From contig NC_008576.1 of NCBI RefSeq assembly GCF_000014865.1, positions 124,001 to 188,000 on the forward strand: a stretch of DNA of 64,000 bases, given 5' to 3'. Made by a program: the position numbers and the translations under genes. How positions within the stretch are numbered: the stretch's first letter is position 1; every line of letters starts with the position of its first letter. Shown piece after piece: positions 1-9,278 of the stretch. This DNA comes from Magnetococcus marinus MC-1 (lineage in GTDB: Bacteria; Pseudomonadota; Magnetococcia; Magnetococcales; Magnetococcaceae). Below the pieces are notes generated by a model. It worked only from the letters and a program-made list of their open reading frames with translations, was not told the origin of the DNA and searched no databases.

Positions 1-1465
<1,465 letters not shown>

Positions 1466-1564
1466 CCTGAGCTCCCTTGGCGAAAATCTGGTTATTGCAA
1501 AGTGCAAGGCACCCGGCTGTAACAGCCCTAGTGCCAAACGTACTTCACGCTCAGGTTTGCGTAC

Positions 1565-1578
1565 TTGATAAAGAATAA
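1565..1578 (-). promoter_or_regulatory. Candidate FNR/DNR-type box upstream of norC
   Basis: TTGAT-N4-AATAA, read on the plus strand, matches 8 of 10 fixed positions of the FNR/DNR/NNR consensus TTGAT-N4-ATCAA. It lies about 106 bp before the norC start codon. nor operons are commonly under such CRP/FNR-family regulators, so the position makes sense. The match is imperfect and could be chance. Confidence 0.35.
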
Positions 1579-1804
1579 GTCACCAAAAGATTGCCACATC
1601 AGGAGCAGATGGATCTGAGCAGTGCATTGCAAGACTCAATTGCCGCCACAACTCTATACGAGAGGCCAGGGCGTCGAGAGCCAAGATGTGTTAAACGAAG
1701 ACCGAAAAACTACCAACGATTGATCTCACCAAGGTCTGAAATGCAGGATGTCCTAGGAAGAAGTAAATACAAAGCAAAAGTGGCTTAACTTAGCGCCATT
1801 CGTG

Positions 1805-1820
1805 TATGTCCCCGGAATCC
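1805..1820 (+). repeat. Dispersed TGTCCCCGGAAT-type repeat, copy 1
   Basis: Contains ATGTCCCCGGAAT, shared with the copies at 1981, 2855 and (inverted) 3694. Motifs like this are commonly found beside REP-associated tyrosine transposase genes; that link comes from general knowledge and no transposase is present here. Confidence 0.5.
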
Positions 1821-1972
1821 CGTGGCTCCAATAGCTTACTGTTTCTAAATAAAACAAATAATCCGCTTCCTCAAAAAAACATCCTGACGACGATTCCCAC
1901 GTTGAGTTATATGATGCGCCACGCCCGGCATCACTACCCTCGCCATCCGCGCCATAAGCCTTTACCCCTTAA

Positions 1973-2184
1973 TTAAGTAACTGTCCCCTGAACTCCCCGG
2001 AATTCACACAAATTGATTTTTTTGAGGCGCTGGAAAGCGGCGTGTTGTTTGATGAGGCAAGATGGCTTACCCTTGGCGAATATTTGGATGGTATGTATCA
2101 GCATATTCGGGCGGAAGATGCCACATCGCTCTCAGAAGTAACTGCCTGCGGAAATGGGCATTTAGCACCAAAGACGTTATAGTT
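1973..2184 (+). pseudogene. Start-less gene remnant
   Basis: One frame stays open from about 1973 to a TAG at 2182-2184 and gives a protein-like sequence, with IDFFEALESGVLFDEARW followed by LTLGEYLDGMYQHIRAED. There is no start codon ahead of it, and its upstream edge lies inside a GGGGACA-type repeat. This looks like the C-terminal end of a gene whose front was lost. I do not recognise the family. Confidence 0.4.
1981..2009 (+). repeat. Dispersed TGTCCCC/CCCCGGAATTC repeat, copy 2
   Basis: CTGTCCCCTGAA is followed by CTCCCCGGAATTCACAC. This merges both variants of the motif seen at the other copies and sits at the 5' edge of the gene remnant ending at 2184. Confidence 0.5.
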
Positions 2185-2220
2185 GCCACATGCCTAGTGA
2201 ATGAAAAAGGGGATGGAAAA

Positions 2221-2574
2221 ATGAATAACAAAATCGCCGCATTATCTGTTGTTGCCTTGTCATTAGCGCTCTCGGCTTGCGGAAGCACGGGAAGTGTCAT
2301 GCAAATGGGGCCAGATACCTTTACGGTTTCCGCACAAAAGCACAATATGTCAGGCGGCGCACCAGAGGCCCAAAGCAACGCATTGGCATCTGCCAATGCA
2401 CATTGTGCAGGACTGGGTAAGGAGTTGATGGTAAAGAACATGTCTTCCAGCTTTGAAAGGCCTTTCTATAGCTACTCGGTTACTTTTCAGTGTCTTGCCA
2501 AAAATGACCCAGCCTTAACTCGTCCTACCTACACAACGACTCCGGACGTTGTGATTGAAAATCGAATTAAGTGA
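2221..2574 (+). CDS. Small predicted lipoprotein
   Basis: A 117-residue protein starting MNNKIAALSVVALSL and reaching a lipobox (LSAC), so it should be exported and lipid-anchored at about Cys20. The mature part carries three further cysteines and no family I recognise; the middle has SGGAPEAQSNALASANAHC, a pattern often seen in small outer-membrane lipoproteins. The ATG at 2221 follows AAAGGGGATGG. An in-frame ATG at 2062 would add about 53 unrelated residues ahead of the signal peptide and is unlikely. It stands alone among gene remnants. Confidence 0.75.
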   Translation: MNNKIAALSVVALSLALSACGSTGSVMQMGPDTFTVSAQKHNMSGGAPEAQSNALASANAHCAGLGKELMVKNMSSSFERPFYSYSVTFQCLAKNDPALTRPTYTTTPDVVIENRIK

Positions 2575-2577
2575 TAA

Positions 2578-2694
2578 ATGGAACTTTCTGACTTCATCAC
2601 GGAAGCCTTGACCCAGATTTCATCTGGTATCAAGAACGCAAATCAGCAAATCCAACGGGTCGAGCCCGGCGTTTTCAAAACCTCACGGGGATAG
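2578..2694 (+). CDS. Short ORF, probable N-terminal gene fragment
   Basis: A 38-codon frame starting MELSDFITEALTQISSG lies 3 bp after the lipoprotein stop. The start resembles small conserved hypothetical proteins that begin MEL-DF--E-L-QI--G, which are normally several times longer. I infer a truncated gene; a genuine short peptide is possible. The following 200 bp hold no convincing continuation. Confidence 0.3.
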   Translation: MELSDFITEALTQISSGIKNANQQIQRVEPGVFKTSRG

Positions 2695-2854
2695 GGGCCT
2701 TCGAGGCCGTGAAACTGACCAGGAGAAAACGCGCGGTTTCCATCAGGGCCAGGGATCAAATAGTCATCCCACCTAAAGGCCGAATAGATGTCTGCATTCG
2801 CACCTTGTTTGTGTCAGATAAAAAAATTCTTCTTGCAATTAGGGGGTGGGTCCA

Positions 2855-2874
2855 TAGATGTCCCCGGAATTCCA
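2855..2874 (+). repeat. Dispersed TGTCCCCGGAATT repeat, copy 3
   Basis: GATGTCCCCGGAATTCCAC matches the copies at 1805 and 1981. It lies just beyond the 3' end of the minus-strand lipoprotein gene. Confidence 0.5.
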
Positions 2875-2902
2875 CAAAGAAAGTCACCGATTCAGGAATC
2901 TG

Positions 2903-3541
2903 TTAAGTCCTCGTGCAGCCCCAGTTAGTGCTCTCGGGAAATAAGTTCATCAATTCTTTTGCTGCCGGGTCAGCATGCGTCACCATCTTATTAACGTTGG
3001 TTTGCTCGTGGGGAAAGCCTTCAAACATCAGCGCCAAGATTGAAGGCGCTGTAACAAAAATCTGATTGCACCAACCCTGTTCTGAAACATTCGATTCCCA
3101 TAGCTTTTCTCCTGTTCTTGCATCTGAGATTCTCACGACAATAGTCTTCTGATAAAGCTTTGTAGTGCTTACGCTAGTGGTTGCCGTCGATGTTGATGGT
3201 TTGGTGTAAATCGTGTTTCCATAGACAAACGACTTTTGCGGAACCGTGTTAATGCTGGTGTATGCGCTGGAAACTGATCCGGCAGAATGGACATCAAACG
3301 CATATGAAACCAAAATATCTGGACTCGAATCTGTTGGTCTATATCCCTGCTTTGATATTTGGTGCGAAATCATTCGCTCAATCTTTCGGCCAATAAGCGA
3401 GTCACCGCTAATTAATTGTAAAGCGAACGTTCCTCCCGGGGGAAGTTTTCCATAAAGATTGGAGTTCGAAACCCCCTTGATTCCACCAGCGCATCCGGTT
3501 AGAGCAGCAACGGCAATCAAGACTGCAATAAATCGCTTCAT
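2903..3541 (-). CDS. Predicted lipoprotein, DUF4136-like pattern
   Basis: The 212-residue product starts MKRFIAVLIAVAALTGC, a lipoprotein signal with lipobox LTGC. The mature protein has a segment around SPDILVSYAFDV, a Ser/Thr-rich middle and a VVRISDARTGEKLWES segment. That order resembles DUF4136-type periplasmic lipoproteins of unknown function; the assignment is tentative. The ATG at 3541 is preceded by GGGAGGTGAAAACC, a strong ribosome site, which rules out the longer frame to 3619. It is transcribed leftward and flanked by repeat remnants on both sides. Confidence 0.75.
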   Translation of the reverse strand: MKRFIAVLIAVAALTGCAGGIKGVSNSNLYGKLPPGGTFALQLISGDSLIGRKIERMISHQISKQGYRPTDSSPDILVSYAFDVHSAGSVSSAYTSINTVPQKSFVYGNTIYTKPSTSTATTSVSTTKLYQKTIVVRISDARTGEKLWESNVSEQGWCNQIFVTAPSILALMFEGFPHEQTNVNKMVTHADPAAKELMNLFPESTNWGCTRT

Positions 3542-3906
3542 GGTTTTCACCTCCCTAAATGAAGTATTGCGAACAGCATAACACGCTGTTATGTAAGCGT
3601 CCAGCAAACCGCAGGGCACCCCTTTTCAGGCGAGTCAGCCATACTATGGATTCCATGATAATAGAAACAGGAGGAATCCATGACCATAGGGGATAATTCA
3701 GGGGACATACACTTAATTAGCGATTAGGAGTGATTACAACTCAACTTTCGCAGTTTGTTTCGGCGAGTTCCATCCATCACTGGCAAGAGTCGGTGGCGAA
3801 AATTTTGGGCATCGTGGGTGATTTGACATGGGCTCATTTTATTTTAAAGCAGTAGATAACACGACTACCATGTTGTCCAGATAGACCGGTGAAGCAAAAT
3901 CACCCA
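3542..3906. other. Intergenic debris between lipoprotein and Fur-type promoter
   Basis: Holds a 9-bp inverted repeat (ATGGATTCC at 3646, GGAATCCAT at 3673). It also holds an isolated good ribosome site (AGGAGG) before an ATG at 3680 that opens only 15 codons and runs straight into the GGGGACA repeat at 3694. This looks like the front of a gene cut off by the repeat. Nothing else is supported. Confidence 0.45.
3694..3718 (-). repeat. Dispersed GGGGACA repeat, inverted copy 4
   Basis: AATTCAGGGGACATACACTT followed by AATTA is the reverse-complement form of the motif at 1981. The four copies bracket the 1.8-3.7 kb lipoprotein region. Confidence 0.5.
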
Positions 3907-3936
3907 TTGACCTAACAATGAGAATCATTCATATTA
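3907..3936 (+). promoter_or_regulatory. Promoter overlapped by a Fur-type box
   Basis: TTGACC at 3907-3912 and CATATT at 3930-3935 are 17 bp apart, a reasonable -35/-10 pair. The sequence AATGAGAATCATTCATATT (3917-3935) closely matches the classical Fur operator and covers the spacer and -10 element, as expected for repression by iron-loaded Fur. The GTG start of the next gene lies 38 bp further on. Confidence 0.65.
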
Positions 3937-3973
3937 GCATCCACTCTATTGACACTGGGCGGAGGCTTCCCGA

Positions 3974-4348
3974 GTGACCGTGAACAATCATCAAAACAGC
4001 AACAAAAAACAATCTTCGGACATTATGAATGGGCCTGCGAGTTTACTGGATGATGTCTATATCTCATCCACCAGTAAAACCAGCGCCTCCTCAGCAGCAA
4101 AAAGTGGGCTGGGCAAAACCACCCAATCGGCCAAGGTCAAGCTTGATCTTGCCCACTCTAAGAGTGCCCTGGCTAAAGGTGGCGCATTCGCAGGAGGTTC
4201 CAGCGCCAAATGGGCCTCTGGCCTGATATTGGCGGCACCCGCTTTTGCGGCCGGTATGCTGGTGGGTGTCGGTTGTGTCTGTCTGCACTATGCGGGAAGC
4301 CGAAGCAACCGAAGAAGCTACGCCCAAAGTGTTGCCATCCCGTCATAA
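3974..4348 (+). CDS. Small single-pass membrane protein, probably iron-regulated
   Basis: A 124-residue protein starting at GTG 3974, with GGAGG 10 bases before it. The first 75 residues are polar, rich in Ser, Ala, Lys and Gly and probably disordered. One hydrophobic helix follows (about residues 79-107, WASGLILAAPAFAAGMLVG then VGCVCLHYAG) with a short basic tail containing SRSNRRSY. I do not recognise the family. The Fur-type promoter directly upstream suggests a role in iron uptake, storage or handling. The pair of cysteines in the membrane segment is notable. Confidence 0.65.
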   Translation: MTVNNHQNSNKKQSSDIMNGPASLLDDVYISSTSKTSASSAAKSGLGKTTQSAKVKLDLAHSKSALAKGGAFAGGSSAKWASGLILAAPAFAAGMLVGVGCVCLHYAGSRSNRRSYAQSVAIPS

Positions 4349-4964
4349 CAGATCGGTTGTGGGGTGCAGCGCTTCATCTGGTACGCTTCGTCTGGCCATG
4401 GGTCGGCGGCTCTCACTCCATAAGCTATGCGGTGCTACACGCTGACTGGCTCGTGGATAAAGGGTCGGCGTCGCGGGTGTTTTTATGACAGTGCCGCTTT
4501 TCATCAGGGCAATTCCGGTCATACGCGCGCCACTCCCCCCCAATCCAACCCCTTTTGCTGGTGCGGTGCTCGATTCCCTTCTTGTGGTGCCCAGTGACGG
4601 ATCGCAAGCAGGGTTAGGTGATGTTCCAGGGCAACGGTGTCCCCTTTCGCAAAGCCACTTCCTCCCCACGTTTTTAATCCAGCCAGCCATAACCCCTCGG
4701 TCTGTTTTGCGCCATGCTCAAAGCTCAACTTTTCCATCAATGCGGGTCGCCTTCGTGGCTGCCCCTATGTATCATGGTGGCATAGCGGCAGATTCCTCAG
4801 GAAAACGCTGCCCTGCGGTTTCATGTGCGCTTACCGTGTGATAACGTGGGTTTTCTAACCCTGGAAAAAAAGATGGCAGCCACCGGGCGCAACGGGGCCG
4901 TGGGATAAGGTTTGTGTGCGAGGATGTGCTACCTCATTATTTCGATGCTGAAGGAGAAAAGGGC
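4349..4964. other. 615-bp stretch without a clear gene
   Basis: Several overlapping frames are open on both strands, but none has both a ribosome site and a recognisable sequence. The most protein-like is on the minus strand from an ATG at 4737 to 4519 (starts MEKLSFEHGAKQTEGLW), which lacks a good ribosome site. I cannot say more. Confidence 0.35.
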
Positions 4965-7037
4965 ATGACCGAAAGCCAAATTACCCGGATTCGCAACGTT
5001 GCATTGATGGCCCATGGCGGCGGCGGTGCCACCACCTTAGCGGAGACCCTTTTCTATAATGCGGGTGTGATCCCAAAACGGGGCACGGTAGAGGGCAAAA
5101 ATACGGTGCTGCGCTCAGAGCCCGAAGAGCTGGAGCGGGGTTTGACCATTGCTCCGCAGATTGGCCATTTTCAGTGGAAAGGGGTGGAGATCAACATTAT
5201 CGACACCCCGGGATACATCGACTTTATCGAGCATACACGGGCGGTGCTCAATGTGGTGGGTGGCGCGGTGTTGGTCTACTCGGGGGCCTCTGGGGTCAAG
5301 ACCGAGAATACCCGGTTTTGGAGTATGATCCAGGAGGCTCAGGTTCCCGGTATCGGTTTTATCAATAAAATGGACAAACCCCGTGCCGATTTTATTCGAG
5401 TGCTGGGGGAGATCGAGCAAGATCTACAAGTGACCACGCTACCTGTAACCATTCCCATCGGTCAGGGAGAGAGCTTTGCGGGTATTGTGGATCTTATTCC
5501 CATGACCGCTTGGTCGGCTAAGGATGGTGTTTTTACCCAGATTGAAATGCCCGATTCTGTCAAGCAGGATGTGGCCTATTATCGCACCCAGTTGATCGAA
5601 AAAATCATTGAAACCGATGATGAACTGCTGGAAGCCTATCTGGAAAATGAGACACTGCCCACCGAGGAGCAGTTGCATGAGAGGCTTAAGGAGGCGGTCT
5701 TAACCCGGCGCCTGTTGCCCATTTTCTGTGGTTCGGGCGGGGCCAATATTGGGGTGCGGGCGCTGGCCAACGGCATCAGCCAGTATCTGCCCAGCCCCAT
5801 CGACAAGGCCGCCATCAAGCCGTTGATTGGGGTTAACCCCAATAACCGGGATCAAGAGATCGCCCGCTCTGTCAGCGAAGAAGATCCCTTCTCGGCGGTG
5901 GTGTTTAAAACAGCCATCGACCCTTTTTCGGGTAAGCTCTCGGTGGTGCGGGTCTTTTCTGGCACGTTGCAGGCTGATTCTGCCCTACTTAACGGCACCC
6001 GGGATCTAAAAGAGAAGGGGGGGCACCTCTATCTCTTAGAGGGCAACGACATGACCCAGGTGGATGTTCTCAAGGCGGGTCAAATTGGTGCCATTGCCCG
6101 TTTGGCGCACACCCACACGGGGGATACCCTGTGCGATATCAGCGCCCCTATTCACTACCATCGGGTGCGTTATCAGGAGCCGGTATTCTCCTACGCGGTG
6201 GAGGTGGAGACCAAGATGGAGGATAAGGTCGCCACGGGCTTGGCTAAGTTGTGTGATGAAGATCCTACCCTGCACTTTTACCGGGACGAAGACACCCACG
6301 AGATGATTTTGGCAGGCATGGGGCAGACCCATTTAGCGGTTACGCTGGATCGTTTGCAGCGTAAATATGGCGGCAAGGCCTCCCTAAAGGTGCCCAAGGT
6401 TGCCTATCGTGAGACCATTACCCGCGCCTGTCGCGTGCAGGGCAAGTTGAAAAAGCAGAGCGGGGGGCGGGGTCAATTTGGCGATTGTTGGATCGAGGTA
6501 GAGCCCCTGCCACGGGGGGCAGGTTTTGTTTTTGAGGATCGGGTGGTAGGTGGTGTGATTCCCCGCAACTTTATCCCTTCGGTAGAGAAGGGGGTTGTGG
6601 AGGCGATGAACAAGGGTGTGGTGGGGGGGTATCCGGTGGTGGATGTGCAGGTTAATTTGGTGGATGGTTCACACCATTCGGTGGATTCCTCGGACAACGC
6701 CTTTAGAACGGCGGGTTCTATGGCCTTTCGCAGTGCCATGGAGCAGGGCGGTGCGGTTTTGTTGGAGCCGCTGATGAGCATGGAGATTTCGGTACCCGAT
6801 GAGGTGATGGGGGATGTGATTGGTGACATGAACAGCCGCCGGGGTAAGATTACCGGTGTGACACCCAGGGGCAACGGGCAGACCATTCATTGCGAAACCC
6901 CCATGTCGGAGATTTTGGATTATGGCAACAGTTTAAACGCCATGACCTCAGGGCGGGGCATCTACACCATGCGTTTGGCTAACTATCAAGAGGTACCCAG
7001 TCACATTGCGCGTAAGGTGTTGGAGCAGCAAAATTAA
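4965..7037 (+). CDS. Elongation factor G-like GTPase with altered P-loop
   Basis: A 690-residue protein with the EF-G layout: G domain, domain II, and the C-terminal III-IV-V set with GGVIPRNFIPSVEKG in domain IV. Visible G motifs are ERGLTI (57-62), DTPG (80-83) and NKMD (134-137). The P-loop reads AHGGGGATT (16-24), so the normally invariant lysine of GKT is alanine at residue 22. It belongs to the EF-G-like paralogue group rather than being the main fusA, which is normally in the str operon. Start chosen at ATG 4965 because AAGGAG lies about 8 bases ahead; an upstream in-frame start at 4914 adds 17 unrelated residues. A terminator follows, so it is monocistronic. Confidence 0.85.
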   Translation: MTESQITRIRNVALMAHGGGGATTLAETLFYNAGVIPKRGTVEGKNTVLRSEPEELERGLTIAPQIGHFQWKGVEINIIDTPGYIDFIEHTRAVLNVVGGAVLVYSGASGVKTENTRFWSMIQEAQVPGIGFINKMDKPRADFIRVLGEIEQDLQVTTLPVTIPIGQGESFAGIVDLIPMTAWSAKDGVFTQIEMPDSVKQDVAYYRTQLIEKIIETDDELLEAYLENETLPTEEQLHERLKEAVLTRRLLPIFCGSGGANIGVRALANGISQYLPSPIDKAAIKPLIGVNPNNRDQEIARSVSEEDPFSAVVFKTAIDPFSGKLSVVRVFSGTLQADSALLNGTRDLKEKGGHLYLLEGNDMTQVDVLKAGQIGAIARLAHTHTGDTLCDISAPIHYHRVRYQEPVFSYAVEVETKMEDKVATGLAKLCDEDPTLHFYRDEDTHEMILAGMGQTHLAVTLDRLQRKYGGKASLKVPKVAYRETITRACRVQGKLKKQSGGRGQFGDCWIEVEPLPRGAGFVFEDRVVGGVIPRNFIPSVEKGVVEAMNKGVVGGYPVVDVQVNLVDGSHHSVDSSDNAFRTAGSMAFRSAMEQGGAVLLEPLMSMEISVPDEVMGDVIGDMNSRRGKITGVTPRGNGQTIHCETPMSEILDYGNSLNAMTSGRGIYTMRLANYQEVPSHIARKVLEQQN

Positions 7038-7065
7038 GCGTTTGACGTAAGGGTGTGGATTAGAA

Positions 7066-7097
7066 GAGGGGTCCGTTTTAACGAACGGGCCCCTTTT
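7066..7097 (+). terminator. Rho-independent terminator after the EF-G-like gene
   Basis: AGGGGTCCGTT and AACGGGCCCCT form a GC-rich hairpin with one wobble pair, followed by TTT. It begins about 30 bp beyond the stop codon. Confidence 0.7.
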
Positions 7098-7271
7098 GCA
7101 TGGGGGGGTGGATGTCAGCCTATGGGTTAAGTGGTGATACACGTAGGATGGGGCAGGTTGAGCATCGCTTAGATTATCACAATAACAGATTGTTTTTATG
7201 ATGTTCATGGTGGTGTGCTGGTTAAAACGGGGGCTGTTTTGGAGTATGGCCACAGAAAATCAATTTTTCAC

Positions 7272-7299
7272 TAAACTCTAAGGCATGGTTGGCCGATAA
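7272..7299 (+). promoter_or_regulatory. Sigma-28 (FliA)-type promoter
   Basis: A perfect GCCGATAA -10 element (7292-7299) is preceded by TAAA at 7272. The E. coli consensus is TAAAGTTT-N11-GCCGATAA, and here the spacing is one base longer. It lies about 50 bp before the start of the following small gene, so this pair of genes is probably in the flagellar/motility regulon. Confidence 0.55.
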
Positions 7300-7351
7300 A
7301 AGAACCAGGGATCTATTTTTCTTCAGTCTCAACGACGCTAAGGAATGTGTG

Positions 7352-7552
7352 ATGAGACCCTTTGACAGTTATCCAGGTATGGTTTCTATCCTCGATGTGC
7401 CGCAGCGGCGCAGCCAAGAGAGCACTCAGCGCGGAACATTCCGTGGGGTGGTGGCCGGACAGCCTCACCTCTCCCGTGGTGGTCGGGGGGATTTTCAAAC
7501 CATTTTACAACAAACGCTAAACAAAGCCGGAAAACGTTCCGATGAGTATTAG
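7352..7552 (+). CDS. Small hypothetical protein, likely motility regulon
   Basis: A 66-residue basic protein starting MRPFDSYPGMVSILDVPQ, with a Gly/Arg-rich middle and a C-terminal segment (FQTILQQTLNKAG) that could form a helix. AAGGA lies about 9 bases before the ATG at 7352. An in-frame start at 7289 would overlap the -10 element of the sigma-28-like promoter and is rejected. I do not recognise the family. It lies 67 bp ahead of the DUF5610-type gene and is probably co-transcribed with it. Confidence 0.55.
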   Translation: MRPFDSYPGMVSILDVPQRRSQESTQRGTFRGVVAGQPHLSRGGRGDFQTILQQTLNKAGKRSDEY

Positions 7553-7619
7553 GGAGGCGCTCTTCTAACAACGGAGCGACCCCCGAGGGAACGCCCATAA
7601 GCGAGCAGGAGGGCGCGCC

Positions 7620-8234
7620 ATGGCCGAGATTCAAGCAACCCAAGTTGAGATGGCCTATCTTACCGCTGTACGCAATCAGCAGACAGCGGGCTCTGCCGTA
7701 AAGTCGCCGACGACAGAGACCAAAACCGCGACAGATGTGTTAACACTGGCCCAACGTATGCGGGTGGTTGCCAGTGATGCAGCGGATTTTTCATCCCCGC
7801 AGGATATGGTTGCTTATGCCAACCAGCGGTTGCAAGAGTCGTTGCAGCAAGAGTTAGAGCGGGGCATGGGCAGCTTTAAAAACAGCGAGGCCCTAGCGGC
7901 TTTTCAGGAGATGCGCGGCGTGACCGATCCAGGCCAGACGGCGGGATTTATCGTTTCGCAGGTATCCAGTTATTTTGGTAACTATCTGGATAACCATACC
8001 GATGTGAGCTTTGAAGAGAATTTACAGGGGTTCCGCGAGCTGGTAGACGGCGCCATCGACAAGGGCTTTTCGCAGGCACAGGCCTTTTTAGGGGAGGCGG
8101 TTGATCTGTTTGAGGGCATTCAGCGCATGCTAGAAGAGACCCGGCAGAAGATCAATGAAAAGCTGGGTCAGTTTGTCGAGATGCAGCGACGTGACCAGCA
8201 GGCCCCCAGTGGTGAACCGGTGGTGGATGCTTAG
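7620..8234 (+). CDS. DUF5610-type protein
   Basis: A 204-residue acidic, mostly helical protein. Residues about 100-160 (GVTDPGQTAGFIVSQVSSYF, then an F-E-NLQGFRELVDGAI segment and KGFSQAQAFLGE) follow the DUF5610 pattern, a domain of unknown function in proteobacteria that often occurs in proteins linked to flagella or the envelope. The C terminus is a predicted coiled-coil-like helix. AGGAGGGCGCGCC lies before the ATG at 7620. Co-transcription with the preceding small gene from the sigma-28-type promoter suggests a motility role, which is an inference. Confidence 0.7.
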   Translation: MAEIQATQVEMAYLTAVRNQQTAGSAVKSPTTETKTATDVLTLAQRMRVVASDAADFSSPQDMVAYANQRLQESLQQELERGMGSFKNSEALAAFQEMRGVTDPGQTAGFIVSQVSSYFGNYLDNHTDVSFEENLQGFRELVDGAIDKGFSQAQAFLGEAVDLFEGIQRMLEETRQKINEKLGQFVEMQRRDQQAPSGEPVVDA

Positions 8235-8642
8235 GAGCTCATGGGCTCTAAATAGAATAGAAGAAGCGCCTCAAGCGCGCACCAAGAGGGCTTCAAAGGG
8301 TTTCCCTTTTCCCTTCATTTGGGGGGAGTTTCAGGACTGGCATGTTCCTGTTGCTCCCTATTTTTTTGCCTAAAATCTGCACAATCTCCCGGTCAATGCA
8401 AGGAGCAAAAGTGCTACAGAGGGTATCATATTGCCTAAAAATACATCATTAATTGAGAGTGTTGATTAAATTATAGCACTATGGATTTAGGGTAAAATTT
8501 GGAATAATTCTATAATTTCATAGTGTTAATGTTTGGCATGACCTTTGAGAAGGGGATAGGTGTATTGGAAATCTTTTTGGAGATGGAAAATACCGCGTGA
8601 TATCCAGCTTAGGCATGGATCAGTCAAAGGAGCATGACGAAC

Positions 8643-8855
8643 ATGAACACGCCCACCGACACGCTTGTACCCACCTCACTTTCCCTGCGGACTCCTCTTA
8701 TGCGGGCAGACTTCGCTTTGCGTGGCGATCACACACTGCTCGTTCTCCTTCGTAATGCGATTTTGACACTTCTGGTTAGGCATAAAACGATGGTCTCTTA
8801 TGGTGTGCCAGATAGACTCACGTGGTTAGTGGATACTCAAGGGAGTATGCACTGA
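8643..8855 (+). CDS. Doubtful small ORF
   Basis: A 70-codon frame beginning MNTPTDTLVP, with AAAGGAG ending 10 bases before the ATG. The C-terminal half has a hydrophobic run (TLLVLLRNAILTLLV) that could be membrane-associated. No family is recognised and the surroundings are AT-rich intergenic DNA, so this may be chance. Confidence 0.25.
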   Translation: MNTPTDTLVPTSLSLRTPLMRADFALRGDHTLLVLLRNAILTLLVRHKTMVSYGVPDRLTWLVDTQGSMH

Positions 8856-8941
8856 GGACTCGCCAGGCCATGTGGGGTTAGGGTGGAAGGGTTTATCCAT
8901 TCTAGCCTGATCCCACAGGGCGGCCGGGCGTTGTGTTTGTG

Positions 8942-8996
8942 ACCGCCCATGTAAGGCATCTGTTGGTTAGGATGTTTTGCATGGGCGGTTGTCTTT
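8942..8996 (+). terminator. Hairpin with U-rich tail
   Basis: ACCGCCCATG and CATGGGCGGT form a 10-bp stem around a 28-nt loop, followed by TGTCTTTT. It may end a transcript from the preceding intergenic region. The loop is longer than usual for a simple terminator. Confidence 0.4.
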
Positions 8997-9278
8997 TGGG
9001 CCTATGCATGGGTGCCAAGATGGCCCCAGAGTCAGCATCCCCCGCCGTGCCAACAGAGGAGCTTGGTTAAACGGTGTCTAAGGCTGCCAGCCTTGTCAGC
9101 CGTGGGGGGGTGGGGGCCTTATGGGGTCGAGGGGCAGAAGCCCTGGTGAGGTTTTGGTAAAGTCCTGACGCGCGTATTTTTTAATATTGGGTTAATGGTG
9201 GTGGAAACCACGATTAATGCAGGGCCATAAATTCAAAAATGCCGATTTTTATTGCACCCAACTCCACATCTCTATTTA

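Larger units (their letters stand above)
1579..2220. other. Gene-poor stretch with repeat copies and gene debris
   Basis: No intact gene is evident. It holds two copies of a TGTCCCCGGAAT-type repeat (1805-1820 and 1981-2009) and an open stretch without a start codon (1973-2184). Short open frames elsewhere in it have no ribosome site or recognisable sequence. Confidence 0.5.
8235..9278. other. 1-kb AT-rich intergenic region
   Basis: 8.4-8.6 kb is markedly AT-rich, including a 7-bp inverted repeat CACTATG/CATAGTG around 8477-8525. A short frame at 8643-8855 (starts MNTPTDTLVPTSLSLRTP) has GGAG at a workable distance but no recognisable sequence. A hairpin lies at 8942-8989. Nothing else is supported. 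Confidence 0.45.

Noticed and set aside
1591-1788. 65-codon ORF upstream of the repeats
   Set aside because: No ribosome site and no recognisable sequence; it lies in the upstream region of norC.
2709-2906. 65-codon basic ORF
   Set aside because: No ribosome site, it crosses a dispersed repeat copy, and its sequence has no protein-like pattern.
4485-4841. 118-codon plus-strand ORF
   Set aside because: Pro/Ser-rich low-complexity translation without a ribosome site, overlapped by equally long frames on the other strand.
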